Below are positions 32,216-40,721 of a stretch of 64,000 bases of DNA, one piece after another. Source of the stretch: Lutispora saccharofermentans (GTDB lineage: Bacteria > Bacillota > Clostridia > Lutisporales > Lutisporaceae); the NCBI RefSeq assembly GCF_024363565.1, contig NZ_JAJEKE010000019.1:1-64000 (forward strand), written 5' to 3'. The notes under the pieces are model-generated. The model was given only the letters and a program-made list of their open reading frames with translations, did no database searches and was not told the DNA's origin. Position 1 is the first letter of the stretch. Every line of letters starts with the position of its first letter. The position numbers and the translations under genes are program-made.

Positions 32216-33808
32216 ATGCATTCGATGAAAAAATCAAAAACACTTATTTTTTTCCTGATCATATCTTTATTGATGACTTCCTCAATCAGCATTGTACTCG
32301 CCGAAGATGCCTCTGGAACCAACAAGGGCATCACCAGGCTGGAATTCTTCAAGGCAGTCAATGCTTCATTTGGCTTTACTGAAGTATCGGACAAAGAGTA
32401 TAAGGATTTGACTAAGGATGATGAATCCTATGAAGAAATCAGAAAAGCCGTTGCGGCCGGATATGTCCAAGGATATACGGACGGCACCATAAGACCTGAA
32501 AAGCTTATAACAAGGCAAGAAGCTGCAAAAATAGCTGCAGTGGCTTGCGGCTTAAATAATGAGCTTTCCAATTCTGCTTCCGGCTTTGCGGATGCTGGTG
32601 AAATCGATGAATGGGCCAGGAATTATGTAGGTATAGTGAAAGACAGATTAATAATGACAGCTTTTGAAGACGGGACATTCGGCCCCCAAAAGCATATCAC
32701 CGCAGTAGAAGCTAATGAAATAATAAAGAAAGCAAAGGAACAGATCATAAAAAGTGAGGTTGCGGTTACTAGTATAAAATCAGACTATCATATGCATATG
32801 ATGAGCGGTGAGTTCTCTAAGATTTTTAAAGTTCTAATGGGAGGAGACACTTCTAACGGCAATCTTATTGAAGAATATTCAGGTGAGAAGATTATTTCCT
32901 TGCTGGACAGCGCAAATATCGATGCGGCTTTTGTAGTTTCAAACAGTTACATATTGGGCATGGATGGAATCGCAGGAAAAGACGAATATGACGATGTAAA
33001 AAAAGAAAATAATTATGTGGCAATTCAGACCGCAAAATATCCGGATAGATTGATCGGATTTTTTAGCTTTAACCCATTGAGAGAGTACGCAGAAGAAGAA
33101 ATGGAAAGATGCTATAATGAATTGAAGCTGCCCGGTTTGAAATTGCATTTTACAAATTCTGATGTCGATTTAACAAATCCTGAACATTTGATGAAGATCC
33201 AAAAGCTATTTAAAAGCGCGGCAGACAAAAACATTCCTATTTTACTCCATTTTAGAAGCAGAAGCCCTGAATTCGGGAAAAGAGACGCAGAGATATTGAT
33301 CGATGAGGTAATAGAAAAAATACCGAACCTCAAGCTTCAAATAGCTCACCTCGGGGGCTGGGGCGGATTTGATGATGCAGCGGTGCAGGTATTTTCTACA
33401 TTTATTGAAAAATATGAAAAGAATCCAAGCTTGAATAAAAACAACATATACTTTGATTTTTCCGGTGTAGTGGTGACTGAAAAGGAAAGAATGGAAGGAG
33501 TGCTTGAGCCAATCACTGAAGAACAAGCCGACAAAATAGCTGAAATGATGAGAAAATGGGGATTGAGCAATATTGTGATGGGCAGCGACTGGCCTTTTGT
33601 TGTTCCGAAAGATTATATAGATAATGTTAAAAAACTATTACCATTGACAGAAGAAGAATTAAATACGATACTCAGCAATGACTCAGCTAAAGTTCTGTTT
33701 GAAAAGTCAATGGATAATGGTGCTATAAAGCATCCAAACCTGGAAGAACTGAATAAAAAATTTAAGGATGGAGTAGATTACAATACATCCTTTAGCATAA
33801 AATTCTAA
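32216..33808 (+). CDS. Secreted SLH-domain protein with metal-dependent amidohydrolase domain
   Basis: The 530-residue protein has a signal peptide (MKKSKTLIFFLIISLL to VLAED), two to three SLH repeats over residues about 35-175 (ITRLEFFKAVNASF, ITRQEAAKIAAVAC), and a C-terminal TIM-barrel of the amidohydrolase-2 family. Its metal-site motifs are HMH at 192-194, LLHFRSRSPE, LQIAHLGGWGG and MGSDWPF. Members of this family are usually cytoplasmic decarboxylases or hydrolases, so an S-layer-anchored one is unusual. The ATG at 32216 follows AAGGAGGAG. Substrate is unknown, and no related gene is adjacent. Confidence 0.85.
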   Translation: MHSMKKSKTLIFFLIISLLMTSSISIVLAEDASGTNKGITRLEFFKAVNASFGFTEVSDKEYKDLTKDDESYEEIRKAVAAGYVQGYTDGTIRPEKLITRQEAAKIAAVACGLNNELSNSASGFADAGEIDEWARNYVGIVKDRLIMTAFEDGTFGPQKHITAVEANEIIKKAKEQIIKSEVAVTSIKSDYHMHMMSGEFSKIFKVLMGGDTSNGNLIEEYSGEKIISLLDSANIDAAFVVSNSYILGMDGIAGKDEYDDVKKENNYVAIQTAKYPDRLIGFFSFNPLREYAEEEMERCYNELKLPGLKLHFTNSDVDLTNPEHLMKIQKLFKSAADKNIPILLHFRSRSPEFGKRDAEILIDEVIEKIPNLKLQIAHLGGWGGFDDAAVQVFSTFIEKYEKNPSLNKNNIYFDFSGVVVTEKERMEGVLEPITEEQADKIAEMMRKWGLSNIVMGSDWPFVVPKDYIDNVKKLLPLTEEELNTILSNDSAKVLFEKSMDNGAIKHPNLEELNKKFKDGVDYNTSFSIKF

Positions 33809-33823
33809 TAAATATGATTTAGT

Positions 33824-33955
33824 AGGGGCTGTTGCATAACGGATTTAGCCTGTCATTCCGAAGGAGCAAAGCGACTGAAGAATCTTTTTATTGCAATGTC
33901 TTAAAGATTCTTCGCTGTGCTCAGAATGATAAAATTATCATTTTGCAACAGCCTT
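33824..33955. repeat. Family C fold-back repeat, copy 2
   Basis: The element is inverted relative to the copy at 13694-13828, with most of the interior conserved (GCAAAGCGACTGAAGAATC and the complementary GATTCTTCGCTG arm). The ends are GGGGCTGTTGCA and TGCAACAGCC. It sits between the SLH gene and the GNAT gene and adds a misleading in-frame extension upstream of the latter. Confidence 0.85.
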
Positions 33956-33987
33956 TACCAGGTTTTGGTAAAAGGGGAGCAGATCGT

Positions 33988-34884
33988 ATGAAAATAGAAG
34001 CTTTAAAAGATGAGAGGATTGGGGCATTTGTAGATTACTGTAAAAAGCATAAAATGGAGATAGATGATTCTTTTTTGTATGACGAGGATCTGAAGGACTT
34101 TAAACCCGATTATGAAAATCCTACTTATATAGCTGTTGATGAGAAAGGCGAGATAAAAGCAGCAGCCTCCCTTATAATTGATGATTATAACAGGAGGGGC
34201 AGGAGAGCGCGCTTTAGAATATTTCACTCGGAGGTTGACGATATCCATTGCTATAATATGCTCATGCAAGCCATATTAAAGCATGCGGAAGGATTGGATA
34301 AGGTTTTTATTTTTGTCCCTGTGGTCAACGAAAAATTAATGAGATTCATCGAAGAACTGAAGTTCCGAGTGGAGAGATATTCCTTCCTTCTTGTCAGGGA
34401 GGACCCGGAGCTGCCCGAGGTCTGCCTGCCGGAGGATTATGAGTTAAGGGCCTTTGTGCCGGGACATGATGAGGATATTTGGTGCCAGGTAAGGAACGCG
34501 GCATTTGCAAAGCTTAAAGGAAGCGAAACGCCTATAACCCCGGAGGGGGTTTCCGCTATCATCTCCGGCAGTGACTATATCGAAGGGGGTTTAATGATAC
34601 TGTATCATGAGGAAAAACCTGTAGGAGTGGTCAGGTGTGCAGATGATGACTATGAAGGCTCGCCCATAATGAACATAGGTCCCGTTGCAATAATACCGGA
34701 GTATCAGGGAAAAGGCCTGGGAAGGAGCCTTCTCAGAGCTGCGCTGAGATTTGCAAAGGATAAAAGCTACGACAGGACAGTGCTCTGTGTAAATGGAGAT
34801 AACGATAGGGCAAAGGCATTATATATACAAGAAGGCTTTAAACAGGTGGAGGCAGTGGCATGCTGGGAATATTATCTGATATAG
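33988..34884 (+). CDS. Tandem GNAT-family N-acetyltransferase
   Basis: The 298-residue protein has a degenerate N-terminal GNAT half (YIAVDEKGEIKAAASLIID, about 30-130) and a complete C-terminal GNAT domain. The latter has the acetyl-CoA loop IPEYQGKGLGRSLL and ALYIQEGFKQVE, about 180-298. This two-domain layout resembles mycothiol-synthase-like acetyltransferases, but the substrate is unknown. Start ATG 33988 follows AAAGGGGAGC. Longer in-frame starts lie inside the family C repeat and are rejected. Confidence 0.85.
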   Translation: MKIEALKDERIGAFVDYCKKHKMEIDDSFLYDEDLKDFKPDYENPTYIAVDEKGEIKAAASLIIDDYNRRGRRARFRIFHSEVDDIHCYNMLMQAILKHAEGLDKVFIFVPVVNEKLMRFIEELKFRVERYSFLLVREDPELPEVCLPEDYELRAFVPGHDEDIWCQVRNAAFAKLKGSETPITPEGVSAIISGSDYIEGGLMILYHEEKPVGVVRCADDDYEGSPIMNIGPVAIIPEYQGKGLGRSLLRAALRFAKDKSYDRTVLCVNGDNDRAKALYIQEGFKQVEAVACWEYYLI

Positions 34885-34901
34885 CCGTCATGGGGAAGGA
34901 C

Positions 34902-35648
34902 TTATTCTTCCCCATATATGCCCACAGTTTGATAAAAGGGTACAAAGCGCTCCCCATCCCACTTCAGTGAAGTCTGTACATAGCCTAGCCCATCTGCATT
35001 ATACCTGCCGGCAATCCGCTGCTCCGCATATAGCTCATAAGTTCCGTCTCTCTGGAAATCTATAGGATACAGGCCTCCAAGAGGATTAACCCAGCCGCTT
35101 ATAGGCTCTTTCAACATGCATTCATCATCATAGATCTCAGATAAGTATTCTTCACCCTTATAGGTGATATCCAGTATATACCTTGTGCCCGGCTCTTCAG
35201 CGATCACTTCAACCTTGTAGCCGTCCAGATAATTCACTTCATAATTATATTCTTCATCAAATGCTTCAAAATCGAATATCTTATTAGGCTGATCATCTTT
35301 GAAGGAGTAAATATAATAATAAGCATATCCGCCGCTTCCGCCGGAATCCATGCTTATAAGGATATCATCCGTTTTATCTCCTGTGAAGTCGCCTAAAAAC
35401 AATGTCGGGTTATATCCTGTATTCTGCTTTAGGCGGATTATGGTCTCTTTATTGGTCTTACCGTCAATAACTCTCAGCCTTATGTTGCTTCTTATAGGGC
35501 TTTCATCTCCATAAGGTTTGTCTCCTATGAGATACACATAATCGACAATTTTATCTCCGTTGACATCTCCCTTTTTAAAATCCAATATATAGCCGATTTT
35601 TTTGTTTGCTTTCACAGGCCTTGCGAAATACATAGGGTAATTATACAT
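34902..35648 (-). CDS. VCBS/FG-GAP-like repeat protein of unknown function
   Basis: The 248-residue protein has no signal peptide or membrane helix. It contains calcium-loop-like segments GDVNGDKIVDYVYLIGD (about 25-41) and GDFTGDKTDDILISMDSG, typical of integrin/VCBS-type beta-propeller blades, and ends in a beta-rich region. The start MYNYPMYF at 35648 has an AGGAAGGG site upstream. An in-frame extension of 22 codons runs mostly into a family B repeat and is rejected. I cannot assign a function. Confidence 0.65.
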   Translation of the reverse strand: MYNYPMYFARPVKANKKIGYILDFKKGDVNGDKIVDYVYLIGDKPYGDESPIRSNIRLRVIDGKTNKETIIRLKQNTGYNPTLFLGDFTGDKTDDILISMDSGGSGGYAYYYIYSFKDDQPNKIFDFEAFDEEYNYEVNYLDGYKVEVIAEEPGTRYILDITYKGEEYLSEIYDDECMLKEPISGWVNPLGGLYPIDFQRDGTYELYAEQRIAGRYNADGLGYVQTSLKWDGERFVPFYQTVGIYGEE

Positions 35649-35668
35649 ATTGCCCTTCCTCTCCATAA

Positions 35669-35824
35669 TTAACTTAATCTGTTGTGGTAGCTGATAACAA
35701 GTATAAAGCTTCAAGGCTAAGACTTTGTAAGCTTGTATAGGGCTGCGTCAAAACTCGCATGCCTAACAAACTCTAAGCCTTTCCACAAAATACTCTTTTA
35801 TCAGCTACCACAACGAGTTAACTT
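35669..35824. repeat. Family B fold-back repeat, copy 3
   Basis: TCTGTTGTGGTAGCTGATAA at the left and the complementary TTATCAGCTACCACAACGAG at the right are terminal inverted repeats. The interior matches parts of copy 2 in inverted order (GACTTTGTAAGCTTGTATAG, AACAAACTCTAAGCC). No gene lies inside. Confidence 0.85.
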
Positions 35825-35941
35825 ACTGTTATAATATGTATAATTCTGGTTTCTGCTTTCAATATTTTGATAAGTACAGGCGAAATTAAAAATATTTTAA
35901 TAAAAAGATGAATGAGCTACAGAATTTGACAAAATATTTTG

Positions 35942-35981
35942 TTTGCACTTAGTATAATATGTTTGTACTTGTAATATTATG
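35942..35981 (+). promoter_or_regulatory. Tandem 20-bp imperfect repeats over the kinase promoter region
   Basis: TTTGCACTTAGTATAATATG and TTTGTACTTGTAATATTATG lie head to tail, 15 of 20 bases matching. The first contains a TATAAT. They precede the orphan kinase gene by 25 bases and could be a promoter plus regulator site. Confidence 0.4.
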
Positions 35982-36006
35982 AATAACCGGGAGGCAGGGA
36001 AAGCAA

Positions 36007-37833
36007 TTGGAGAGCCTAAAAAACGCAGGCATTAGCATTGGCGTGCCTAATATGGGTAAATATGCTAAGGCATTTGACTACATGGCGGTTTTAGCAGGGA
36101 TCATGTATCTGGGACATATAAATTTTTTGATGTTTCATGCGGTAACAGAATTATTCGGCATTGTTATTGCTTTTAATATGACTATTATATCTGTCAGCAC
36201 CTATGAGGCAAATAAAAACAACAGAATAGTATTTTTGGGCATAGCCTATGGCTTCGTTGCATGTTTTAATTTTCTACATGCTTTGGCCTTTAAGGGTATG
36301 GGTATTTTCCCCCAAGACAGCGCCAATCTTTCAACGCAGATGGGAGTCATAGCAAGATATATGGAAAGCATATCCTTGCTAATTGCTTTCAACACTGGAC
36401 TAACCCGCCCTAAGTCCCCCGCTTTTATAGGCGGCAGGTGCCAAAGGGCGGCTAATCCCCTACTGAATGAAGTCTCGTTCAAATTTCCTGATATGAGACT
36501 TAATATAAAACGAATCATATCTATATACTCCGGCATAACTGCAATCCTATTGCTTTCCGTATTTTGGTGGAATATTTTCCCCAAATGTTATTTGAAAAAT
36601 TCAGGCTTAACTCCCTTTAAAATAGTAAGCGAATGTATCATAATAATAGTTTTGCTTTCGGCTATATATTGCTTGGAAAAAAACAATCATAGCATTTCAA
36701 AGCGAATGAATATTTTTTTATTGCTGTCTCTAACTGCTGCTGTTTTTTCTGAAATATTTTTTATTTATTATATTAGGATAAATGATCCTTCGGTTTTTAT
36801 TGGACATGTTTTCAAATTGATATCTTTTTACTTTATTTACAAAGCTCTGGCGGAGTTTGGCTTAAAACAGCCCTACCTGGTACAAAGGGAGCTGAACAGG
36901 CTTTTAAATGAAAAAAACAGAAAGCTGGAAAAGGCGATAGAGCGATTGAAGGTGGAATCTAAAAAAAGAGAAGAGATCGAAGAACTGCAAAAGGAAATGG
37001 AGATCAAGCAGGCCCTGCTGGAAAAAAGCAAGGAAATGGAAGAACTGAAGAATCATTTCTTTTGTACCGTATCTCACGAATTAAAGACTCCGGTAAATGC
37101 CATATTGGGTTCTATACAATTGATAAGCAATATGAACAAGGGAAGTTCAATATACTGGCGTTATGATCAGTCTGAAAAATATATGAAAGTCATGCAGCAA
37201 AACTGCAACAGGCTTATTAAGTTGGTGAATAACCTTGTTGATATTACGAAGATCGATTCAGGGTATTTGCAGCTGAATTTAAAAAATAGCGATATCGTTG
37301 CAATAATCGAAGATATAACATTATCTGCAGCCAGACACGTAGAAAGCAAAGGCATCTCGCTGACCTTTGACACGGATATCGAAGAAAAAATAATCGCCTG
37401 CGACGCATACAGATTAGAGCGGGTTATGTTAAATCTGCTCTCAAATGCCATAAAATTTACGGCACCCGGAGGCAGCATCTGGGTAAATGTAAGGGATAAG
37501 GGAGAAAAAATAGAAATATCTGTGAGGGATACGGGGGTAGGAATACCTGAGAATATGCTGGAAGCGGTATTTCACAGATTCAGGCAGGTGGATTCATCCT
37601 TTACAAGAAAAAGCGAAGGAAGCGGCATAGGCTTATGCATTGTAAAGTCGATAATAGAATTGCATGGAGGAAAGATCTCTTTAAACAGTGAGGTCGGCAA
37701 GGGCAGTGAATTCATAATCGAGCTGCCGGCATATCTGGCGGAGGATGAGGGCGAATGCAAGGAAACAGCCGCAGCGAGGCAGTCAAATATGGAGAGGGTG
37801 AGCATAGAATTTTCCGACATATATGACATATGA
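36007..37833 (+). CDS. Orphan MASE3-like sensor histidine kinase with in-frame repeat insertion
   Basis: The 608-residue kinase has an N-terminal multi-helix sensor domain of MASE3 type (about 25-290), a coiled coil (290-345), the H-box CTVSHELKTPVNAILGS with His357, the N-box LLSNAIKFT, DTGVGIPENML and GSGIGLCIVKSIIELHGG. It starts with TTG. Residues about 130-159 (beginning TGLTRPKSPAF, ending LLNEVSFK) are encoded by a reverse-oriented family A repeat lying between the fourth helix (RYMESISLLIAF) and MRLNIKRIIS. The paralogous kinase at 59732 has only a few residues at this place. The frame is preserved, so a functional protein with an extra loop is possible. No response regulator is adjacent. 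Confidence 0.9.
   Translation: MESLKNAGISIGVPNMGKYAKAFDYMAVLAGIMYLGHINFLMFHAVTELFGIVIAFNMTIISVSTYEANKNNRIVFLGIAYGFVACFNFLHALAFKGMGIFPQDSANLSTQMGVIARYMESISLLIAFNTGLTRPKSPAFIGGRCQRAANPLLNEVSFKFPDMRLNIKRIISIYSGITAILLLSVFWWNIFPKCYLKNSGLTPFKIVSECIIIIVLLSAIYCLEKNNHSISKRMNIFLLLSLTAAVFSEIFFIYYIRINDPSVFIGHVFKLISFYFIYKALAEFGLKQPYLVQRELNRLLNEKNRKLEKAIERLKVESKKREEIEELQKEMEIKQALLEKSKEMEELKNHFFCTVSHELKTPVNAILGSIQLISNMNKGSSIYWRYDQSEKYMKVMQQNCNRLIKLVNNLVDITKIDSGYLQLNLKNSDIVAIIEDITLSAARHVESKGISLTFDTDIEEKIIACDAYRLERVMLNLLSNAIKFTAPGGSIWVNVRDKGEKIEISVRDTGVGIPENMLEAVFHRFRQVDSSFTRKSEGSGIGLCIVKSIIELHGGKISLNSEVGKGSEFIIELPAYLAEDEGECKETAAARQSNMERVSIEFSDIYDI
36393..36483 (-). repeat. Family A repeat, copy inside a kinase coding sequence
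   Basis: Reverse-complemented, the segment starts TTTGAACGAGACTTCATTCAG and ends CGGGTTAGTCCAGTG, matching both ends of the other family A copies. It is entirely within the open reading frame of the MASE3-like kinase and contributes about 30 codons without a stop. Confidence 0.88.
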
Positions 37834-37938
37834 GAGGGCTCCTTTGATGAAATTAAACTTGCATAAAATATCTGCCGATAATATTATGTAGTTAGAAATG
37901 CGGAGATTGAATCAATATCTATCATGGGGGTGACGGAT

Positions 37939-38265
37939 TTGATATATCCTGAAAATACAATCTATATTACGGGCACGGCTAAGGTCAGCAGCAATGATCC
38001 TATTTCCGCCATGTTTGATATGTTTTTCGTAGGAATAATATTGGAGAAGGAAAGCGGAAAAATTATCGATGTCACATGCAATATGGTAAGAGATATGACT
38101 TCAGATTTTATCAAATCCATTCTTTTGGACTATAACCTGTCAGATGACATCGAGCTCATTGCCGGGGAAATAAAGGACAGATTCCAAGGAATCGCTCAAA
38201 AGGCTGTAATAGCGGCTATAAAAGATGCCAGAAATAAGTATATGATGCTATATATAACGCATTAA
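37939..38265 (+). CDS. DUF3870 family protein
   Basis: The small soluble protein (108 residues from a TTG start, or 113 from ATG at 37924) matches DUF3870 from memory (IYITGTAKVSSNDPISAMFD, VGIILEKESGKIIDVTCNMV). TTG is preferred because GGGGGTGA sits just upstream, while the ATG has no ribosome binding site. Function is unknown; family members are often encoded near amino-acid or CoA metabolism genes. The final codons and stop are included in the repeat D sequence. Confidence 0.75.
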   Translation: MIYPENTIYITGTAKVSSNDPISAMFDMFFVGIILEKESGKIIDVTCNMVRDMTSDFIKSILLDYNLSDDIELIAGEIKDRFQGIAQKAVIAAIKDARNKYMMLYITH

Positions 38266-38303
38266 AAATTTTACAGCAGTAAGCTTATACTAACTGATAA
38301 AAG
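38249..38303 (+). repeat. Family D repeat, left part, interrupted copy
   Basis: This segment, from CTATATATAACGCATTAAA to AACTGATAAAAG, matches 63272-63326 with three differences. At 63 kb it continues directly into CTATGTAACGTATTTATTGC. Here that continuation is found only at 38585, after family B and A elements, so the copy is split. Confidence 0.8.
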
Positions 38304-38448
38304 AGTGCGTCGTGAAGGGGCTTAGAGTTTGTTAGCGAAGTATAGGACAAGTTGCGTCAACTGTTTGAGCCAAAGCGAGTTTTGACGCAACCCTATGCAA
38401 GCTTACAAAGTCTTAGCACCGGAGCTTTCGCAATCGTTATCAGTCAAT
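38291..38448. repeat. Family B-related fold-back, copy 4 (without outer ends)
   Basis: The interior matches copy 2 (GGGGCTTAGAGTTTGTTAGC, GTCAACTGTTTGAGCC, TTTTGACGCAACCC), but the outer GTTGTGGTAG ends are missing. The remaining terminal inverted repeat is CTGATAA on the left and TTATCAG on the right. Confidence 0.78.
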
Positions 38449-38586
38449 TTGAACGAGACTTCATTCAGAGGGGGATTCAACCCCCACTGAATGTTAGTCG
38501 AGTCCATACTGGACTTAGCCGCTCTAAGCCCCCCACCGCCTATAGAGGTGGGGGGCTTAGAGCGGGTTAGTTCAGTGATAAAAGCT
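38449..38586 (+). repeat. Family A repeat, copy 2
   Basis: It runs from TTGAACGAGACTTCATTCAG to GTTAGTTCAGTGATAAAAG. The core hairpin pairs CATTCAG with CTGAATG and GGGGG with CCCCC. A second, perfect 17-bp stem (38521-38537 with 38547-38563, starting GCTCTAAGCCCCCC) fills the interior. Confidence 0.88.
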
Positions 38587-38730
38587 ATGTAACGTATTTA
38601 TTGCAACTTTTATAAAAAGCGATTGAATTTGACATAAAGATCATCTATACTAAAAATGCAATGTGAAAAATGAATATAATGTTTTGTTTGCATGTATATG
38701 GATCATACCGGTATACAGCTGTAAATAAGA

Positions 38731-38761
38731 CCCAGATAACAATCGTTATGCTGGGTTTTTT
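38731..38761 (+). terminator. Hairpin terminator/attenuator before the D-glutamate cyclase-like gene
   Basis: CCCAGATAAC pairs with GTTATGCTGGG (one bulged G) around AATC, followed by six T. It ends 26 bases before the gene start, so it could attenuate that gene. Confidence 0.65.
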
Positions 38762-38786
38762 GATTTTTTGAAAGGGAGCGGAGAGT

Positions 38787-39683
38787 ATGCATCAAGGCTA
38801 TTTTAAAGGATTGGAAAATATCCTGAAAGCCAATCTTGGCTATAGAGGAATGGAGAATGCTTTTCTGGAAGGTGAGCTTAAAAAAGCAGCCAGAAGCCTT
38901 ATCGCGGGAGACACTATTTTTATAGTTACGGGGTTTATAGTCAAGGATGCCTGCATAGGCGAGACCGATGGGCCTATCGGTGCTGTTTCCATAGCTGCAG
39001 CATTGGAGCAGCTGGGAAAAAGGGTTGTGCTTATTTCGGACAAGTATTCCGAGGATATATTGGCGCAGTGCTCCTTGGCAAGGGGCGTCAGCGCTGCCAT
39101 GGAGATAATGGGAAGCCATATGAGCACGCAGCTTTCACAGAAGCTGCTGAAAAAATATAAGCCTTCTCACATAATAGCTGTTGAAAGGCCCGGCAGGGCT
39201 GCCGACGGCAAGTGCTATTCCATGAGGGGCGAGGATCTCAGCGATATGGCGCCCATTGCCGATGATTTGTTTGAGGAGGCCAAAAAAGCAGGGGTTATCA
39301 CAATAGGGATCGGAGACGGCGGGAATGAGATAGGCATGGGCAAAATCCGCCCTTATATAGTGAATTCAGTCGACAAAGGGGAGCTGATATGTGCTGCTTT
39401 TGCTTCCGATTTCCTTATCGCAGCCGGGGTATCAAACTGGGGCGGACATGCATTGTCTGCTGCTCTTTCGCTGTTGAGCCATAAGATGCTGCTTCATGAT
39501 ATAAACACTGAAATAGCAATGCTGAAAAGCGCGGTTGATGCAGGCGCTGTGGACGGCTGTACCAAAAAGAGAAGCCTGACGGTAGACGGGCTGAGTCTTG
39601 AAGACAACCTTGATGCGTTTATGACCATAAAAAATATAGTTGCTGAGGCTTTGGAAGAGCAGTATATTTTGATGCAGCTATAG
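38787..39683 (+). CDS. D-glutamate cyclase-like protein (DUF4392)
   Basis: The 298-residue protein matches the C-terminal domain of mammalian D-glutamate cyclase (DUF4392), which converts D-glutamate to 5-oxo-D-proline. The matching segments are IFIVTGFIVKDACIGETDGPIGA, AVERPGRAADGKCYSMRGEDLS and ITIGIGDGGNEIGMGKI. Bacterial stand-alone members are common in Firmicutes. The ATG follows AAGGGAGCGGAGAGT. The gene appears monocistronic, with a hairpin terminator in its leader. D-glutamate is a peptidoglycan precursor, so turnover is a plausible role; activity is inferred from the family. Confidence 0.85.
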   Translation: MHQGYFKGLENILKANLGYRGMENAFLEGELKKAARSLIAGDTIFIVTGFIVKDACIGETDGPIGAVSIAAALEQLGKRVVLISDKYSEDILAQCSLARGVSAAMEIMGSHMSTQLSQKLLKKYKPSHIIAVERPGRAADGKCYSMRGEDLSDMAPIADDLFEEAKKAGVITIGIGDGGNEIGMGKIRPYIVNSVDKGELICAAFASDFLIAAGVSNWGGHALSAALSLLSHKMLLHDINTEIAMLKSAVDAGAVDGCTKKRSLTVDGLSLEDNLDAFMTIKNIVAEALEEQYILMQL

Positions 39684-39710
39684 GCAAAAAAATATAATTG
39701 CAAATCACAT

Positions 39711-39730
39711 AATAGTAGTATAATACTATT
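39711..39730 (+). promoter_or_regulatory. Inverted repeat over the -10 of the moxR operon
   Basis: AATAGTA and TACTATT flank GTATAA, so a TATAAT (39719-39724) lies inside a 7-bp inverted repeat about 40 bases before moxR. Likely promoter with a possible regulator site. Confidence 0.45.
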
Positions 39731-39768
39731 ATGGAGCTTATTAGCAAAATAAACGCTGTGGAGGAATT

Positions 39769-40713
39769 ATGGATACAAAAGCATTTATAGAGTTTAAGAA
39801 TAAGGTGGTTGAAAATGTTTCCAAGGTAATAGTGGGCAAGGACGATGTCATTGAACTTGTCGCCGTAAGCTTTATATGCGGAGGCCATGTACTGCTGGAG
39901 GATGTGCCCGGCGTTGGCAAGACTATGCTTGTGAAGGCCTTTGCAAAAACTATAGGCAGTGATTTTAAAAGGATACAATTTACGCCGGACCTGCTGCCTT
40001 CCGACCTGACGGGCATCAATTTTTACAATCAGAAGAGCTTTGATTTTGAATTCAAGGCAGGGCCGCTGTTCACAAATCTTATTTTGGCCGATGAAATAAA
40101 CAGGGCCACTCCGAGGACACAATCCAGCTTGCTGGAGGCCATGGAGGAGAGACAGGTAACGGTAGACGGAGTGACGAGAAAGCTTCAGGAGCCCTTCATG
40201 GTGCTGGCAACTCAGAATCCTGTAGAATCCTACGGCACATTTCCTTTGCCTGAAGCCCAATTGGACAGGTTTTTTATGAGGATCACCATGGGATATCCAA
40301 GCAGGGACGAGGAGATGGATATCATTCAGATGAGCAAAGCTTCCAACCCTCTGGATAAGCTTGAGTGCGTCATATCCGGAGAAGAGATTGAGCATGTAAA
40401 AAGGGGTTATGTTGAGGTCAAGGCCTCAAAGGACGTTATGGGATATATCATGGATATTGTTGATGCGGCAAGAAACGATGAAAGGGTGCAGCTGGGCGTG
40501 AGCCCCAGAGGCTCCATAGCGCTCTTCAAGGCATGCCAGGCCTATGCGGCGGTGCAGGGGAGAGATTATATTATTCCGGAAGACGTGAAAAAGATGGCTC
40601 CCTATGTTCTTAACCACAGGATAATAGTCAGAGGAGTGAGCCGGGGCAGGGGCATCTATGAATTTGCGGAGTCTTTGCTTGACGGCATCAAGACTCCGGT
40701 AGAGGATATATAG
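39769..40713 (+). CDS. MoxR-family AAA+ ATPase
   Basis: The 314-residue AAA+ protein has Walker A VPGVGKTM, Walker B LILADEINRATPRTQ, sensor 1 LATQNPVE and the C-terminal lid segment SPRGSIALFKACQAYA. MoxR proteins act as chaperones in maturation of VWA-domain or envelope protein complexes. It is the first gene of a MoxR-DUF58-DUF4129 operon, with the next gene 8 bases away. This is the standard neighbourhood of the family in Firmicutes, normally with a transglutaminase-like protein in place of or fused to the third gene. Confidence 0.95.
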   Translation: MDTKAFIEFKNKVVENVSKVIVGKDDVIELVAVSFICGGHVLLEDVPGVGKTMLVKAFAKTIGSDFKRIQFTPDLLPSDLTGINFYNQKSFDFEFKAGPLFTNLILADEINRATPRTQSSLLEAMEERQVTVDGVTRKLQEPFMVLATQNPVESYGTFPLPEAQLDRFFMRITMGYPSRDEEMDIIQMSKASNPLDKLECVISGEEIEHVKRGYVEVKASKDVMGYIMDIVDAARNDERVQLGVSPRGSIALFKACQAYAAVQGRDYIIPEDVKKMAPYVLNHRIIVRGVSRGRGIYEFAESLLDGIKTPVEDI

Positions 40714-40721
40714 GGGCAGCT

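Noticed and set aside
33832..33987. Longer N-terminus for the GNAT protein
   Set aside because: The extra 52 codons lie in the family C repeat and have no ribosome binding site; GNAT similarity starts after ATG 33988.
35649..35714. Extended start of the VCBS-like protein
   Set aside because: The upstream codons come mostly from a family B repeat, and the AGGAAGGG site points to 35648.
38352..38570. 72-codon open frame at the repeat cluster
   Set aside because: It consists entirely of family B and family A repeat sequence.
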